DNA from: Cherax quadricarinatus
Lineage: Eukaryota; Arthropoda; Malacostraca; Decapoda; Parastacidae
Direction: 5' to 3'
DNA: 64,000 nucleotides
Assembly: GCF_038502225.1 (NCBI RefSeq)
Contig: NC_091378.1
Location: forward strand, 6,190,100-6,254,099
The position numbers and the translations under genes were made by a program. The notes under the pieces were generated by a model. The model was not told the origin of the DNA and did not search any database. It was given only the letters and a program-made list of their open reading frames with translations. Below are positions 33,487 to 43,667 of this stretch, one piece after another (position 1 is the stretch's first letter; every line of letters begins with the position of its first letter).

Positions 33487-34090
33487 TCAGTGCCCCAGTG
33501 GTGCGGTCCTAGACTAGGCCTCTCAGTGGGAGGCCTGGTCTAGAACGTAGTTGTTCAACCAGGATGTTATGAACCCCAGCCAGGCTGATCAGGAGCTAAT
33601 TTGAGTAAGTTTTCAAGTTCCCTCTTGAAGACAGCCGGAGGTTTCTTGGTAATTATCTTAATGTATGATGGGAGGGCGATGAAGAGTCGGGGACCTCTGA
33701 CACTTCTCTCTCAGTATACTTGTCACTCCCCTGCTTTTCACTGGAGGTACTCTGCACTGTCTGTGACATATCTTGTAGGCTTGGAACCAGTCCCTCCAGG
33801 ATTTTCCAGGTGTAAATTATGATTTACGTTTCTCACCTACGTTTTAATACACTTGAAGGGACTTCAAGGGATCCCAGTAGATCACTGTGTGTGTCCGAGC
33901 AGTGAAGGTTCTCTGTACGTTTTTCAGCCCAGTAATTTCGTCTGCCTTGAAGGTGGTCGCCAGTAAACAGCAGTACTACAGCCTAACGAAAACAAGCGCC
34001 TCAAAAAGACCATCATTAGCTCAACATCTCTTGCCTTGAAAATTCTAGTTATCCAGCCCATCATTTTCCTTGCGATAACAACAGCAACAC
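33487..34090 (-). pseudogene. Remnant of a third LINE family (RT C-terminus)
   Basis: On minus, 33567-33710 reads SVRGPRLFIALPSYIK, FKRELENLLKLAPDQPG, then stop. This resembles the C-terminal end of non-LTR reverse transcriptase proteins (typical GPRLFN.LP...FK..LD.FL). Upstream, broken frames contain EITGLKNVQRTFTAR and IYWDPLKSLQVY with stops. It ends at a poly(A)-like tail and differs in sequence from copies A-F and from the RTE element. Confidence 0.6.
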
Positions 34091-34827
34091 TGTTGTGATC
34101 CATGAATGTGAGCTGTTGTCATCACTCACAAGTCCCATACATGGAACTTTCGCTGGTTGAATCAGTACCTCGGTTCAACCAGCCAATAACAAGGAAGCCT
34201 GCCACAGTTGTGAAGCGATGTGGTACACTTGTGAAACAACTTCGGAAGACTTGCCTTCCCTGCTGGTCGCCACAGTTTAACCGTGTCTTGTGCTTGTATT
34301 TGCCTCATTGTACATAGCTGTACTGTACAGAGACTATATGTGTTATAAATACCAGCTTACTTTTGAAGGAAAAATATTAATTTACCTTCTGCTGCCTTTT
34401 GTTGGTTCCTAATTGGTTATTGCATTACTGTCAGATGTGCAGGCCATATCTACACCTGTATAATACCATCTACGCTTTACATGGCCCCCTACGACTTTAG
34501 CGCTTCCTCGTGAATGCAGCATCATAACCTCTCTCAACTTCTATCTCTTGTTCATATGCAACTCTCTCCCCCATCCAGCCAATCTCTCTCACCTTCCCTT
34601 GACTGAGAAGTCTCACATCCGTTTATCTCTCTATCTCCTCACTCCCGTTTCTTGCCTCTTCCTCTATCTCCCCAGCACTCTTTTTTTCCTCTATCTTCTA
34701 AGTATATTGCAGCGTCAGGGCTAAACTTTTTAAACTTAACCTCTTAAGAAGATTGGCTTCTCAGAAATTCTCTTCAACCTTTGTCCACCATACATCATTT
34801 TCTTATACTAAGAGATGAAGACAACCA

Positions 34828-34829
<2 letters not shown>
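34091..34829. other. No feature recognised
   Basis: About 740 bp of mixed, C/T-rich sequence. Short open frames (for example 34102-34317) carry no domain I recognise. Confidence 0.45.
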
Positions 34830-34868
<39 letters not shown>

Positions 34869-34885
34869 ATATATATATATATATA

Positions 34886-34970
<85 letters not shown>
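34830..34970. repeat. (TA)n(GT)n compound microsatellite
   Basis: TA/GTA repeats to about 34888, then about 40 GT dinucleotides, ending at the left end of TIR element copy 2. Confidence 0.96.
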
Positions 34971-34971
<1 letters not shown>

Positions 34972-35364
34972 GTGCCGATTATGTAAAACTGGTCAATTAG
35001 CAAGAACTCATTTAAAATTAAGTCCTTTCTGAAATGTTCTCTTATACGTTTAAAGATATAATTTTTTCGTTAATGTTAATGTAAAAAAAATTTAATTTTG
35101 CTCCAAAAGAATCTTAGAAAACTTACCTAACCTTATTATAACAAGAACAATTTATTTTAGCCTAACCCAACTAAATATATTTTAGATTTGTTTACAATAA
35201 TTTAATACTAAACAAACACAGTGAAATATATTTTTTTCGTTAGGTTCAGAATGATTTTGGCGAAATTATTGCATACACAAATTTTCGCTTGTCCTATATG
35301 GCAAGATGAACGTTGCTATTTAAGCCAAGATCGCAAGTTCTGCCTATTCGGCAGAACTTGCGAT
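34971..35364. mobile_element. TIR element copy 2, hairpin right end
   Basis: Same AT-rich body as copy 1. The left end is GTGCCGATTATGTAAAA. The right end does not finish in GGCACGAC. Instead, 35330-35343 (ATCGCAAGTTCTGC) is followed by CTATTCG and an exact complement at 35351-35364. It abuts (TA)n and then the RTE 3' end. Confidence 0.78.
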
Positions 35365-35372
35365 ATATATAT

Positions 35373-37479
35373 ATATTCAACAAGTCGGCCGTCTCCCACC
35401 GAGGCAGGGTGACCCAAAAAAGAAAGAAAATCCCCAAAAAGAAAATACTTTCATCATCATTCAACACTTTCACCACACTCACACATTATCACTGTTTTTG
35501 CAGAGGTGCTCAGAATACAACAGTTTAGAAGCATACACATATAAAGATACACAACATATCCCTCCAAACTGCTAATATCCCAAACCCCTCCTTTAAAGTG
35601 CAGGCATTATACTTCCCATTTCCAGGACTCAAGTCCGACTATATGAAAATAACCGGTTTCCCTGAAATCCCTTCACTAAATATTACCCTGCTCACACTCC
35701 AACAGATCGTCAGGTCCCAAGTACCATTCGTCTCCATTCACTCCTAACACGCTCACGCATGCTTGCTGGAAGTCCAAGCCCCTTGCCCACAAAACCTCCT
35801 TTACCCCCTCTCTCCAACCCTTTCGAGGACGACCCCTACCCCGCATTCCTTCCCCTATAGATTTATATGCTTTCCATGTCATTCTACTTTGATCCATTCT
35901 CTCTAAATGACCAAACCACCTCAACAACCCCTCTTCAGCCCTCTGACTAATACTTTTATTAACTCCACACCTTTTCCTAATTTCCACACTCCGAATTTTC
36001 TGCATAATATTTACACCACACATTGCCCTTAAACAGGACATCTCCACTGCCTCCAACCGTCTCCTCGCTGCTGCATTTACCACCCAAGCTTCACACCCAT
36101 ATAAGAGTGTTGGTACTATTATACTTTCATACATTCCCTTCTTTGCCTCCATAGACAACGTTTTTTGACTCCACATATACCTCAACGCACCACACACCTT
36201 TTTTCCCTCATCAATTCTATGATTAACCTCATCCTTCATAAATCCATCCGCCGACACGTCAACTCCCAAGTATCTGAAAGAATTGACTTCTTCCATACTC
36301 CTCCTCCCCAATTTGATATCCAATTTTTCTTTATCTAAATCATTTGATACCCTCATCACCTTACTCTTTTCTATGTTCACTTTCAACTTTCTACCTTTAC
36401 ACACATTCCCAAACTCATCCACTAACCTTTGCAATTTTTCTTTAGAATCTCCCATAAGCACAGTATCATCAGCAAAAAGTAACTGTGTCAATTCCCATTT
36501 TGAATTTGGTTCCCCAAAATTTAATCCCACCCTTCTCCAGAACACCCTAGCATTTACTTCCTTTACAACCCCATCTATAAATATATTAAACAACCATGGT
36601 GACATTACACATCCCTGTCTAAGACCTACTTTTACCGGGAAGTAGTCTCCCTCTTCTACTCACCCTAACCTGAGCCTCACTATCCTCATAAAAACTCTTT
36701 ACAGCATTTAGTAACTTACCACCTATTCCATATACTTGCAACATCTGCCACATTGCTCCCCTATCCACTCTATCATATGCCTTTTCTAAATCCATAAATG
36801 CAATAAAAACTTCCCTACCTTTATCTAAATACTGTTCACATATATGCTTCAATGTAAACACTTGATCTACACATCCCCTACCCACTCAGAAACCTCCTTG
36901 CTCATCCGTAATCCTACATTCTGTCTTACCTCTAATTCTTTCAATTATAACCCTACCGTACACTTTTCCTGGTATACTCAGTAAACTTATTCCTCTATAA
37001 TTTTTACAGTCTCTTTTGTCCCCTTTCCCTTTATATAAAGGGACTATACATGCTCTCCGCCAATCCCTAGGTACCTTCCCCTCTTTCATACATTTATTAA
37101 ACAAAAGTACCAACCACTTCAACACTATATCCCCCCCTGCTTATAACATTTCTGTCATGATCCCATCAGTTCCAGCTGCTTTACCCCCTTTCATTCTACG
37201 TAATGCTTCACGTACCTCCACCACACTTACATTCTGCTCTTCTTCACTCCTAAAAGATGGTATACCTCCCTGACCAGTGCATGAAATTACCGCCTCCCTT
37301 TCTTCCTCAACATTTAAAAGTTCCTCAAAATATTCTCGCCATCTACCTAATACCTCCATCTCCCCATCTACTAACTCCCCTACTCTGTTTTTAACTGATA
37401 AATCCATACTTTCCCTAGGCTTTCTTAACTTGTTTAACTCACTCCAAAATTTTTTCTTATTTTCATTAAAATTTCTTGA

Positions 37480-37480
<1 letters not shown>
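35373..37480 (-). pseudogene. RTE-type LINE, 5'-truncated and broken
   Basis: The minus strand encodes a reverse transcriptase: GKAAGTDGI, NYRGISLLSIPGK, FMDLEKAYDRVDRG, LLFADDTVLMG, FRYLGVDVSADG, LYGCEAWVV and a GRGRPRKGW tail. This order is typical of the RTE clade. One frame runs from 37407 to about 36620 with in-frame stops near 37138 and 36888. A frameshift near 36610-36640 leads to an intact 309-residue end (36605-35676). The endonuclease is missing. The 3' end (35373-35660) terminates in CACCGAGGCAGGG and GTCGGCCG next to (TA)n. Confidence 0.85.

Positions 37481-37557
<77 letters not shown>
37481..37557. repeat. (TA)n at RTE truncation point
   Basis: About 38 TA dinucleotides starting exactly where RTE coding similarity stops. 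Confidence 0.97.
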
Positions 37558-37560
<3 letters not shown>

Positions 37561-37654
37561 AAAATGACCACAGTGAAAAAAAAAATACTAAATTCCCAGT
37601 TTTCGTGATTTCTCACATACCAGGACCAGGTTGGAGTTGCCTTCCATTCTTATA

Positions 37655-37830
37655 TTGATTGATGAATGATGATTGATGACTGATGATTGATGACTAACGA
37701 CTGATGACTGACAACTCGTGATAACGACTGGCGATAATTGATTGACGACTGGTGTGAGTGATGATTGACGATCACAGATGACGGATGATTGATGATGACG
37801 GATGATGACTGATAATTATTGATGACAACC
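37655..37830. repeat. Degenerate GATGATTGATGACT repeat
   Basis: Irregular series of GATGACTGATGATTGATG words, diverging along its length. Confidence 0.75.
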
Positions 37831-38169
37831 ATATTCCCCCCCCCCCAAAAAAAAATCAAAACATCACAATCAAAAAAGGGCCATTTACTATCAAATTATT
37901 TTTTTTTTAAAGATCCATCAACAAAAGATAATTGCACGTCCAATATGGCCGACGATTTAACAGGGACAAAATTGAGAGCCGGGCAATAATGCAACAGATC
38001 AATTGCAGGCAATGAGCGCCATCAACCTGTCAAGCAACTCTGCACATCAATCAATCGAAAAGAATAAATTTCTGTCTCAACTTTCCTATGACTATTTTAT
38101 GAGTTACTGTTATATTTATATTAACTTATACATTTTATTTATTTGTAAGTAGAGAAAAATATATTATAC
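37831..38169. other. No feature recognised; AT-rich
   Basis: Contains C10A9 and T-runs near 37837-37910. No gene or repeat match is seen. Confidence 0.5.
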
Positions 38170-38637
38170 CCACAGTGGAGCTTAATCTCCCACAGTGGAG
38201 CTTAATCTCCCACAGTGGAGCTTAATCTCCCACAGTGGAGCTTAATCTCCCACAGTGGAGCTTAATCTCCCACAGTGGAGCTTAATCTCCCACAGTGGAG
38301 CTTAATCTCCCACAGTGGAGCTTAATCTCCCACAGTGGAGCTTAATCTCCCACAGTGGAGCTTAATCTCCCACAGTGGAGCTTAATCTCCCACAGTGGAG
38401 CTTAATCTCCCACAGTGGAGCTTAATCTCCCACAGTGGAGCTTAATCTCCCACAGTGGAGCTTAATCTCTCACAGTGGAGCTTAATCTCCCACAGTGGAG
38501 CTTAATCTCCCACAGTGGAGCTTAATCTCCCACAGTGGAGCTTAATCTCCCACAGTGGAGCTTAATCTCTCACAGTGGAGCTTAATCTCCCACAGTGGAG
38601 CTTAATCTCCTACAGGGATGTTTTATCACCCACAGTG
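38170..38637. repeat. 20-bp satellite (CCCACAGTGGAGCTTAATCT)
   Basis: About 23 near-identical copies; two carry CTCACAGTGG. The final units decay (CTACAGGGATG) and merge into foldback copy j. Confidence 0.97.
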
Positions 38638-38850
38638 GTGGGTGATAAAGTACTTTCTTCAAGACTGATGGAATAAACACATTTACTCCAGGCTGAGGGA
38701 CTGATTACCTCAAACTCATCCTCTCTGACACCGTTCTTCTTTGTATAGGACTAAAGAAGCCACTGTGTGGCGAAACGTTTCCTCAACAAAGATTCCCGAA
38801 ATGTTGCACAAGTGTCTCATTCTTCTCTATGTTCAATGGGTGCTCATTTG
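38638..38850. mobile_element. Foldback element (copy j)
   Basis: Motif order: GACTGATGGAATAAACACAT, GGCTGAGGGACTGATTACC, GGACTAAAGAAGCCACTG, TGTGGCGAAACGTTTCC, AAAGATTCCCGAAATGTTGC. It follows the 20-bp satellite with no spacer. Confidence 0.7.
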
Positions 38851-38929
38851 AACACCTTTCCAAGGAGAGTAATTCAACTGGGTCTCCATAACTGATATTC
38901 AATAATGATCCACGATAATGGATCGTAGA

Positions 38930-39390
38930 TAAGACACGTGTGCAGAACTTAGCTATTTTGAAACGTTCTCGCCTCAAGCTGGACCGAAACGTTGTCGTAA
39001 GCACAACACCAGTCATGGTGGAGAAGTTCTGTTCCAAAGTCTGGAACTAACTGAAGATCAAGCGACAGTGTGAGACTTAAATACTCCAGGCTGAGGGACT
39101 GACAACACCAAATCTACGACTTCAAGGGAGATTGACTAATTACGTCGTCTTCACCAGTCATGGTATTGTGCTCTGTTGTTCTTAGGGTTTCAACAGTCTA
39201 ATGTGGAAGCAGCCATGAGGGTGAACACATTTCCAACTTTAGGGACTGATGACCTAAAAACTACTTCATCGACTGATGGACCAATCACATCTGTCTCCAC
39301 ATCAGCCACCTGTGTATTCGACTGAAGTAGTCCACTGTGTAGGCGAAAGGTTTCAGAAAATCACCAAACGTGTGTTTATCTACAGTTTAC
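38930..39390. mobile_element. Foldback-family fragments (copy k)
   Basis: CTGGACCGAAACGTTGTCGT near 38979 is the copy f subtype arm. Then come GGCTGAGGGACTGACAACACC and, near 39320-39350, ATTCGACTGAAGTAGTCC and GTGTAGGCGAAAGGTTTC. At least two overlapping or nested members are implied. Confidence 0.5.
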
Positions 39391-39417
39391 ACTTAATTGT
39401 AATTTTGTGCTGAAAAA

Positions 39418-39465
39418 TGTACTCACCTGTGGTTGCAGGGATCAAGTCACAGCTCCTGGCCCTGT
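39418..39465 (-). mobile_element. LINE 3'-end fragment
   Basis: Plus strand TACTCACCTGTGGTTGCAGG, ATCAAGTCACAGCTCCTGG, then GTGTGTC. It matches the terminus of copies B and C. Confidence 0.7.
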
Positions 39466-39554
39466 GTGTCACATTAACACTGCACCTCGATAAAATTCGC
39501 AAATCGCACCAATATTCTAGAACAATGTTTGAGTAAATGATGGTGGCAATGTTT

Positions 39555-39625
39555 CTTCTTTTTCAGGTCACCTTGCCTTGGTGGGACACTGCCGATTTAT
39601 TAATAAAAAAAAATCCCTACACAAA
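39555..39625 (+). mobile_element. RTE 3'-end-like fragment
   Basis: CACCTTGCCTTGGTGGGACA and CTGCCGATTTATTAATAA resemble the RTE terminus at 35373 (reverse) and 40605. Confidence 0.45.
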
Positions 39626-40051
39626 ACCAGCACTGCATCCCTTCATATCTAACCATCCGTACAACGAGGATAGACCTAGCCCGTCCACCGCTGGGATAGG
39701 TAGAGCAGAGAGACGTACGAGAGGATGGCCGTGGCTACCAGCAAGACAAACTTGGATAGATGCGAGCACGAACGTCTAATTGAAAATAAATTATTCGGAA
39801 TGGATGAAAGCTAATCTGAATGCAATTCTAATCTGAGATGTAAGATCATGACACAGCTGCCATTAGAATAATGGGTGAGCTGATGGGGCATGAAATATGG
39901 GTGAAGGACAGGACAGGGAGGGCTTACACCACCACTATAATCCGTGTGGGAGGTGAGGATAGGGGGGGATACACTACTACTCTCATCCATAAAGGCAAGG
40001 ATAGAAGCATACACCACTACTCACATCGATAGAGAAAAGGATAGGAGAGAT
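39626..40051. other. No feature recognised
   Basis: Short self-repeats ACACCACTAC and TGGGTGA. No gene is seen. Confidence 0.45.
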
Positions 40052-40435
40052 ACTGCGACTAGCCGGGAATCGAACCCCCGATTCTTTCGCATGCCTCCCG
40101 AAAAGCCCACCAAAATTCCGAGACGCCTTACTCGACTCAGCCATCAATGCTTCAACAATCAGGTGCCAGTACCACTGGACACGTCACTCCTGATGCCAGC
40201 ACATAAGTGGCTGTGAAAACTACACAACTAATTTCATTCTCCTCCAGTCTGGAATACCAGTCTTCACCAGAAGTACACATATTAATGTAACCACATCTGT
40301 GCTGGAATCATGGGTGACATGTCCGGTGGTACTGGGCACTTGATGTTTGAGGCATTGATGGCAGAGTGTAACAAGGCATGGTAAAGGATCAGAGGTTTGA
40401 TTCCCGACCAGTTGCAGTATTAATATATATACATG
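40052..40435. mobile_element. Inverted pair of tRNA-like SINE heads
   Basis: Left arm 40055-40202 and right arm about 40303-40430 are inverted over roughly 130-145 bp with mismatches. The minus strand of the left arm reads TGGCTGAGTCGAG (A box) and GGTTCGATTCCC (B box). The plus strand of the right arm reads TGGCAGAGTG and GGTTTGATTCCC. Each ends in GACYAGTYGCAGTA. This matches the 27538 element and implies a second tRNA-derived family. Confidence 0.6.
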
Positions 40436-40451
40436 CATATATAATATATAT

Positions 40452-40650
40452 ATATATCCATGGGGAAGTGGAACAGAATTTTTCCTCGGTAAGCCATGCG
40501 TGTCGTATGAGGCGACTAAAATGCCGGGAGCAAGGGGCTAGTAACTCCTCATGAATACATTAGTAAATTTAAAAAGAGAAACTTTCGTTTTTCTATATGG
40601 ATCATCCTGCCTCGGTGGGATACGGCCGGTTTGTTGAAAGAAGAATAACA
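40452..40650 (+). mobile_element. RTE 3'-end copy or RTE-tailed SINE
   Basis: Begins after TATATATATA with CCATGGGGAAGTGGAACAG, continues CATGCGTGTCGTATGAGGCG and GGGAGCAAGGGGCTAGTAAC, and ends CTGCCTCGGTGGGATACGG, GTTTGTTGAA. The end matches the RTE terminus at 35373-35410. Confidence 0.65.
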
Positions 40651-40675
40651 CCTGCAGGTGTTATTAAACAAGTGC

Positions 40676-41085
40676 GTGTACTCACCTATTTGTGGTTGCA
40701 GGGGTCGATTCATGGCTCCTGGCGCCGCCTCTTAACTGATCGCTACTAGGTCCTCTCTCTCCCTGCTCCATGAGCTTTGTTAAACCTCATCTTAAAACTA
40801 TGTATGGTTCCTGCCTCCACTACATCACTTGCCAGACTATTCCACTTCCTGACAACTCTATGACTGAAGAAATACTTCCTAACATCCCTTTGACTTATCC
40901 GAGTCTCCAACTCCCAATTGTGACCCCTTGTCTGTGTGTCTCATCTCTGAAACAACTTGTCTGTCCACCTTGTCAATTCCTCGCAGTATTTTGTATGTCG
41001 TTATCATGTCTCCCCTGACCCTCCTGTCCTCCAGTGTCGTCAGGCCAGTATCCCTTAACCTTCCTTCGTAAGACATTCCCCTTAG
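40676..41085 (-). mobile_element. LINE copy E, 3' 410 bp
   Basis: The minus strand runs from codons for LRGMSYEGRLRDTGLTTLED through the 3' end (GATCGACCCCTGCAACC variant) to GTGAGTAC at 40680. The 5' edge at 41085 abuts (GT)n; the 3' edge abuts GTGCGTGT. There are several frame breaks. Confidence 0.82.
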
Positions 41086-41122
<37 letters not shown>

Positions 41123-41139
41123 TGTGAGAGAGAGTGAGT

Positions 41140-41193
<54 letters not shown>

Positions 41194-41195
41194 GG
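41086..41195. repeat. (GT)n(GA)n compound microsatellite
   Basis: About 15 GT, then GAGTGAGTGAG, then about 20 GA and GTAGGTAGGTA. Confidence 0.95.
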
Positions 41196-41199
41196 TAGG

Positions 41200-41448
41200 T
41201 ATGAGGGTAGGCATGGTAATGGCCTCACATTCAGGGTAGACATGGTAATGGCCTCACAATGAGGGTAGACATGGTAATGGCCTCACAATGAGGGTAGACA
41301 TGGTAATGGCCTCACAATGAGGGTAGACATGGTAATGGCCTCACAATGAGGGTAGACATGGTAATGGCCTCACAATGAGGGTAGACATGGTAATGGCCTC
41401 ACAATGAGGGTAGACATGGTAATGGCCTCACAATGAGGGTAGACATGG
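41200..41448. repeat. 29-bp satellite, left part of split array
   Basis: About eight units of CATGGTAATGGCCTCACAAT plus GAGGGTAGA. The array is interrupted at CATGG by the LTR element and resumes at 47601. Confidence 0.96.
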
Positions 41449-41874
41449 TGTGGCATGCAAAGAGTACGTAACCTTCATTCGGCGCATGTACACACCCTCA
41501 TTTACAGGCTATCTCCCCCAACCAGCGAACCAGGTTGCTAAGAGTTGTTGATGGGGCCCCGTCGTTCAACTAGTGACCAGGTTCTAGCCAATAAGAAGAT
41601 GGTTTTGGCAATCGAAAAGGTTATGTGGGTACCACTCTCCTGTCTGCCCTTGTCATTTCCATTCTAGAGCTGGTTGAAGCACGGTCTGCTATCTTGTGGC
41701 TTCTATTTCTGCCTTGCTTATCGTGGAATGCACTATACTTATCACTGTACATATTGTACATATTGCTGTTCTAAATTGGTGAAGGATAATATAAGTCTAA
41801 ACTTTTTCTGCTGGGTTTATTTTGCTCCCATTACACCCGGGATAACAGGCCATTTGGAATCCTGGGTTGTAATA
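41449..41874 (+). repeat. 5' LTR
   Basis: Starts TGTGGCATGC and ends GGTTGTAATA, so it lacks the usual CA terminus. The 3' LTR has the same length and ends, which supports these borders. Confidence 0.9.
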
Positions 41875-41892
41875 TGGGTAGCCTGTCCGAGA
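41875..41892 (+). other. Putative primer-binding site
   Basis: TGGGTAGCCTGTCCGAGA begins with TGG directly at the LTR edge, as expected for pairing to a tRNA CCA end. The tRNA is not identified. Confidence 0.5.
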
Positions 41893-42332
41893 GCTGGAGC
41901 TGGACTTAGAGAAACGGTTGAGCTTAGGGTGAAACTCGTAGCAGGAACATTGTGCAGCTTGCTGTCTGACATTGCATTAGCTTTGCCTACGCTTTACAAA
42001 TTTTGCGTGTCAGTTACTGTTATGGTCAGCCTTGCTATTGTGTGATCGTTCAACAGCTCGCTACTAGCTTGTTCGGTGTGCTCGCTTCGCTACGGTCAAT
42101 CTTCTAGAACAGTGTAGCTGTCTGGCATTGCTTTACAAATTTTGCGTGTCAGTTGCTACTAGCCTGTTCGGTGTGGAGAATTTTGCAGTTGGCTTTGCTT
42201 GTATGCGTATTCTGCAATCGTACTGTGCATAGCTAAGCGTGTTCTGCAAATTAACGTGTTACGTTGGGGGTATTCTGCAATCGTACTGTGCATAGCGAAT
42301 AACTTATGCCACCTTGACGAGTCAGACGTCTG
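41893..42332 (+). other. Gypsy leader, internally duplicated
   Basis: Untranslated leader between PBS and gag. It contains duplicated segments: TTTACAAATTTTGCGTGTCA at 41993 and 42131, and TATTCTGCAATCGTACTGTG at 42208 and 42280. Confidence 0.6.
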
Positions 42333-43667
42333 GTGTCGGCATATACTTTGCATAACCTACCTAAATTGTCCCTACAGCGTTGTTGGCAAATTGCTCGTTC
42401 CATTGGCATTAAATACAAACGCACTCTCACAGCTGCGCAACTGCGTTCACTGATTGCTGACAAACTTATAGAAGAAGAGATGGCACATCAGACTCCTCCC
42501 TCTACGGGAGCTAGGGCAAAAACTACTATGTTCTCGCGGGAGGAAGATGATACACCTACGGAGCAAAATGGTCAGTATAGTGCAGCTGGGTTGTCTCAAG
42601 GTGAATCAGCGTCGTTGGCACTTGAGCTGGCAAAAATAAATCTTGAGCAAACTAGAGAACAGAGAGCATTCGCAAGGGAAGAATTTGATAGGGAAAGAGA
42701 AAGGAGGCAGTTTTCGCATTCTGTTAATAAATTTAGTTTACAAAAAGCAGTACAGCTTGTTCCCTGCTTCAATGAGGCCGAACCAGAACAATTTTTCGAA
42801 AGCTTGGAAAATCAGGCTCGAGCCTTGAGGTGGCCGGAACAGCATTGGGCATCGTTGGTTCACACAGCATTATTGGGTAAGGCACAGGAATTTACGTCAG
42901 TATTAAATGACGCTGAATTTTCTGATTATCAAGTAGTGAAGACCACAGTGTTGGGAGCATATACATGTATCCCAGCCAAATATAAAAAAAAATTAAGCAG
43001 GGCAGACGACAGCTTGGTCAATCCTTAGTGGACTTTGTGATACAGCAAAGCTTTTATCAGCTGGTATAAAGCAAGTGGTGTCTCTACCTTTGAGGAGCTG
43101 GTGCAGCTTATTCTGATTGATAACCTGCTGGAGTCTGTGGGACCAGAGGTTCGAGTCTTTCTGCAGGATCGTGACTTAACCACTGCATTGGAGGCAGCCA
43201 GGTTGGCTGATACCTTCGAAACTAACCGCTCCTTGTCCGAGCGGTCCCGTCTCTCTTTTCAACAGCCTCGCATGAGCAGAGATCGTCAACCTTGGAGAAT
43301 GAAGTGCCAGCCGGAGGGAGAACGTCTGCGTCAGCCAACTAAGTCACCTGGTGAGCCACGCTTCTCAACATATGGTCCACCTGCGGAGAGGCAAACTACT
43401 CCTGGTGCATCTCGACAACAGTATCCAGAGAAACACCAGCCAGAACGACACCATTTGCAACGTCCGCAGGGAGTAAAGGGCAAGCCTGTCGTCTGCTTCC
43501 TCTGTAACAAAGTAGGTCATATCCGTCCCAACTGCCCCCACAAACCCCAACCCATTGGGAAAATCTCTAATATCTCTAGTAACATGTCCCCTAGAGAAGT
43601 AGAAAAAGGTATGGCCCCTTATTATTGCAAGAGTCTTATTTCACTTCAGGAAAACTCAAACAACTGA
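42333..43667 (+). pseudogene. Gypsy gag with CCHC zinc knuckle, broken
   Basis: Gag forms the particle and binds element RNA. The frame opens with GTG at 42333, probably a mutated ATG; the first ATG is at 42480. The N-terminal region (LTAAQLRSLIADKL) is followed by a charged helix and a capsid-like, SCAN-resembling segment (VPCFNEAEPEQFFESLE, WASLVHTALLGKA). The frame is lost at 43026 and resumes in phase by about 43060 (compensating indels). The C-terminal part has a CX2CX4HX4C knuckle, CFLCNKVGHIRPNC, at 43488-43529. It ends at 43667, overlapping pol, which is in the +1 frame. Confidence 0.8.

Noticed and set aside
38170..38637. CRISPR-like regular repeats
   Set aside because: Units are contiguous with no spacers, and the context is eukaryotic.
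41674..42045. 123-codon frame in the LTR/leader
   Set aside because: Spans the LTR and primer-binding site of the Gypsy element; not expected to code.
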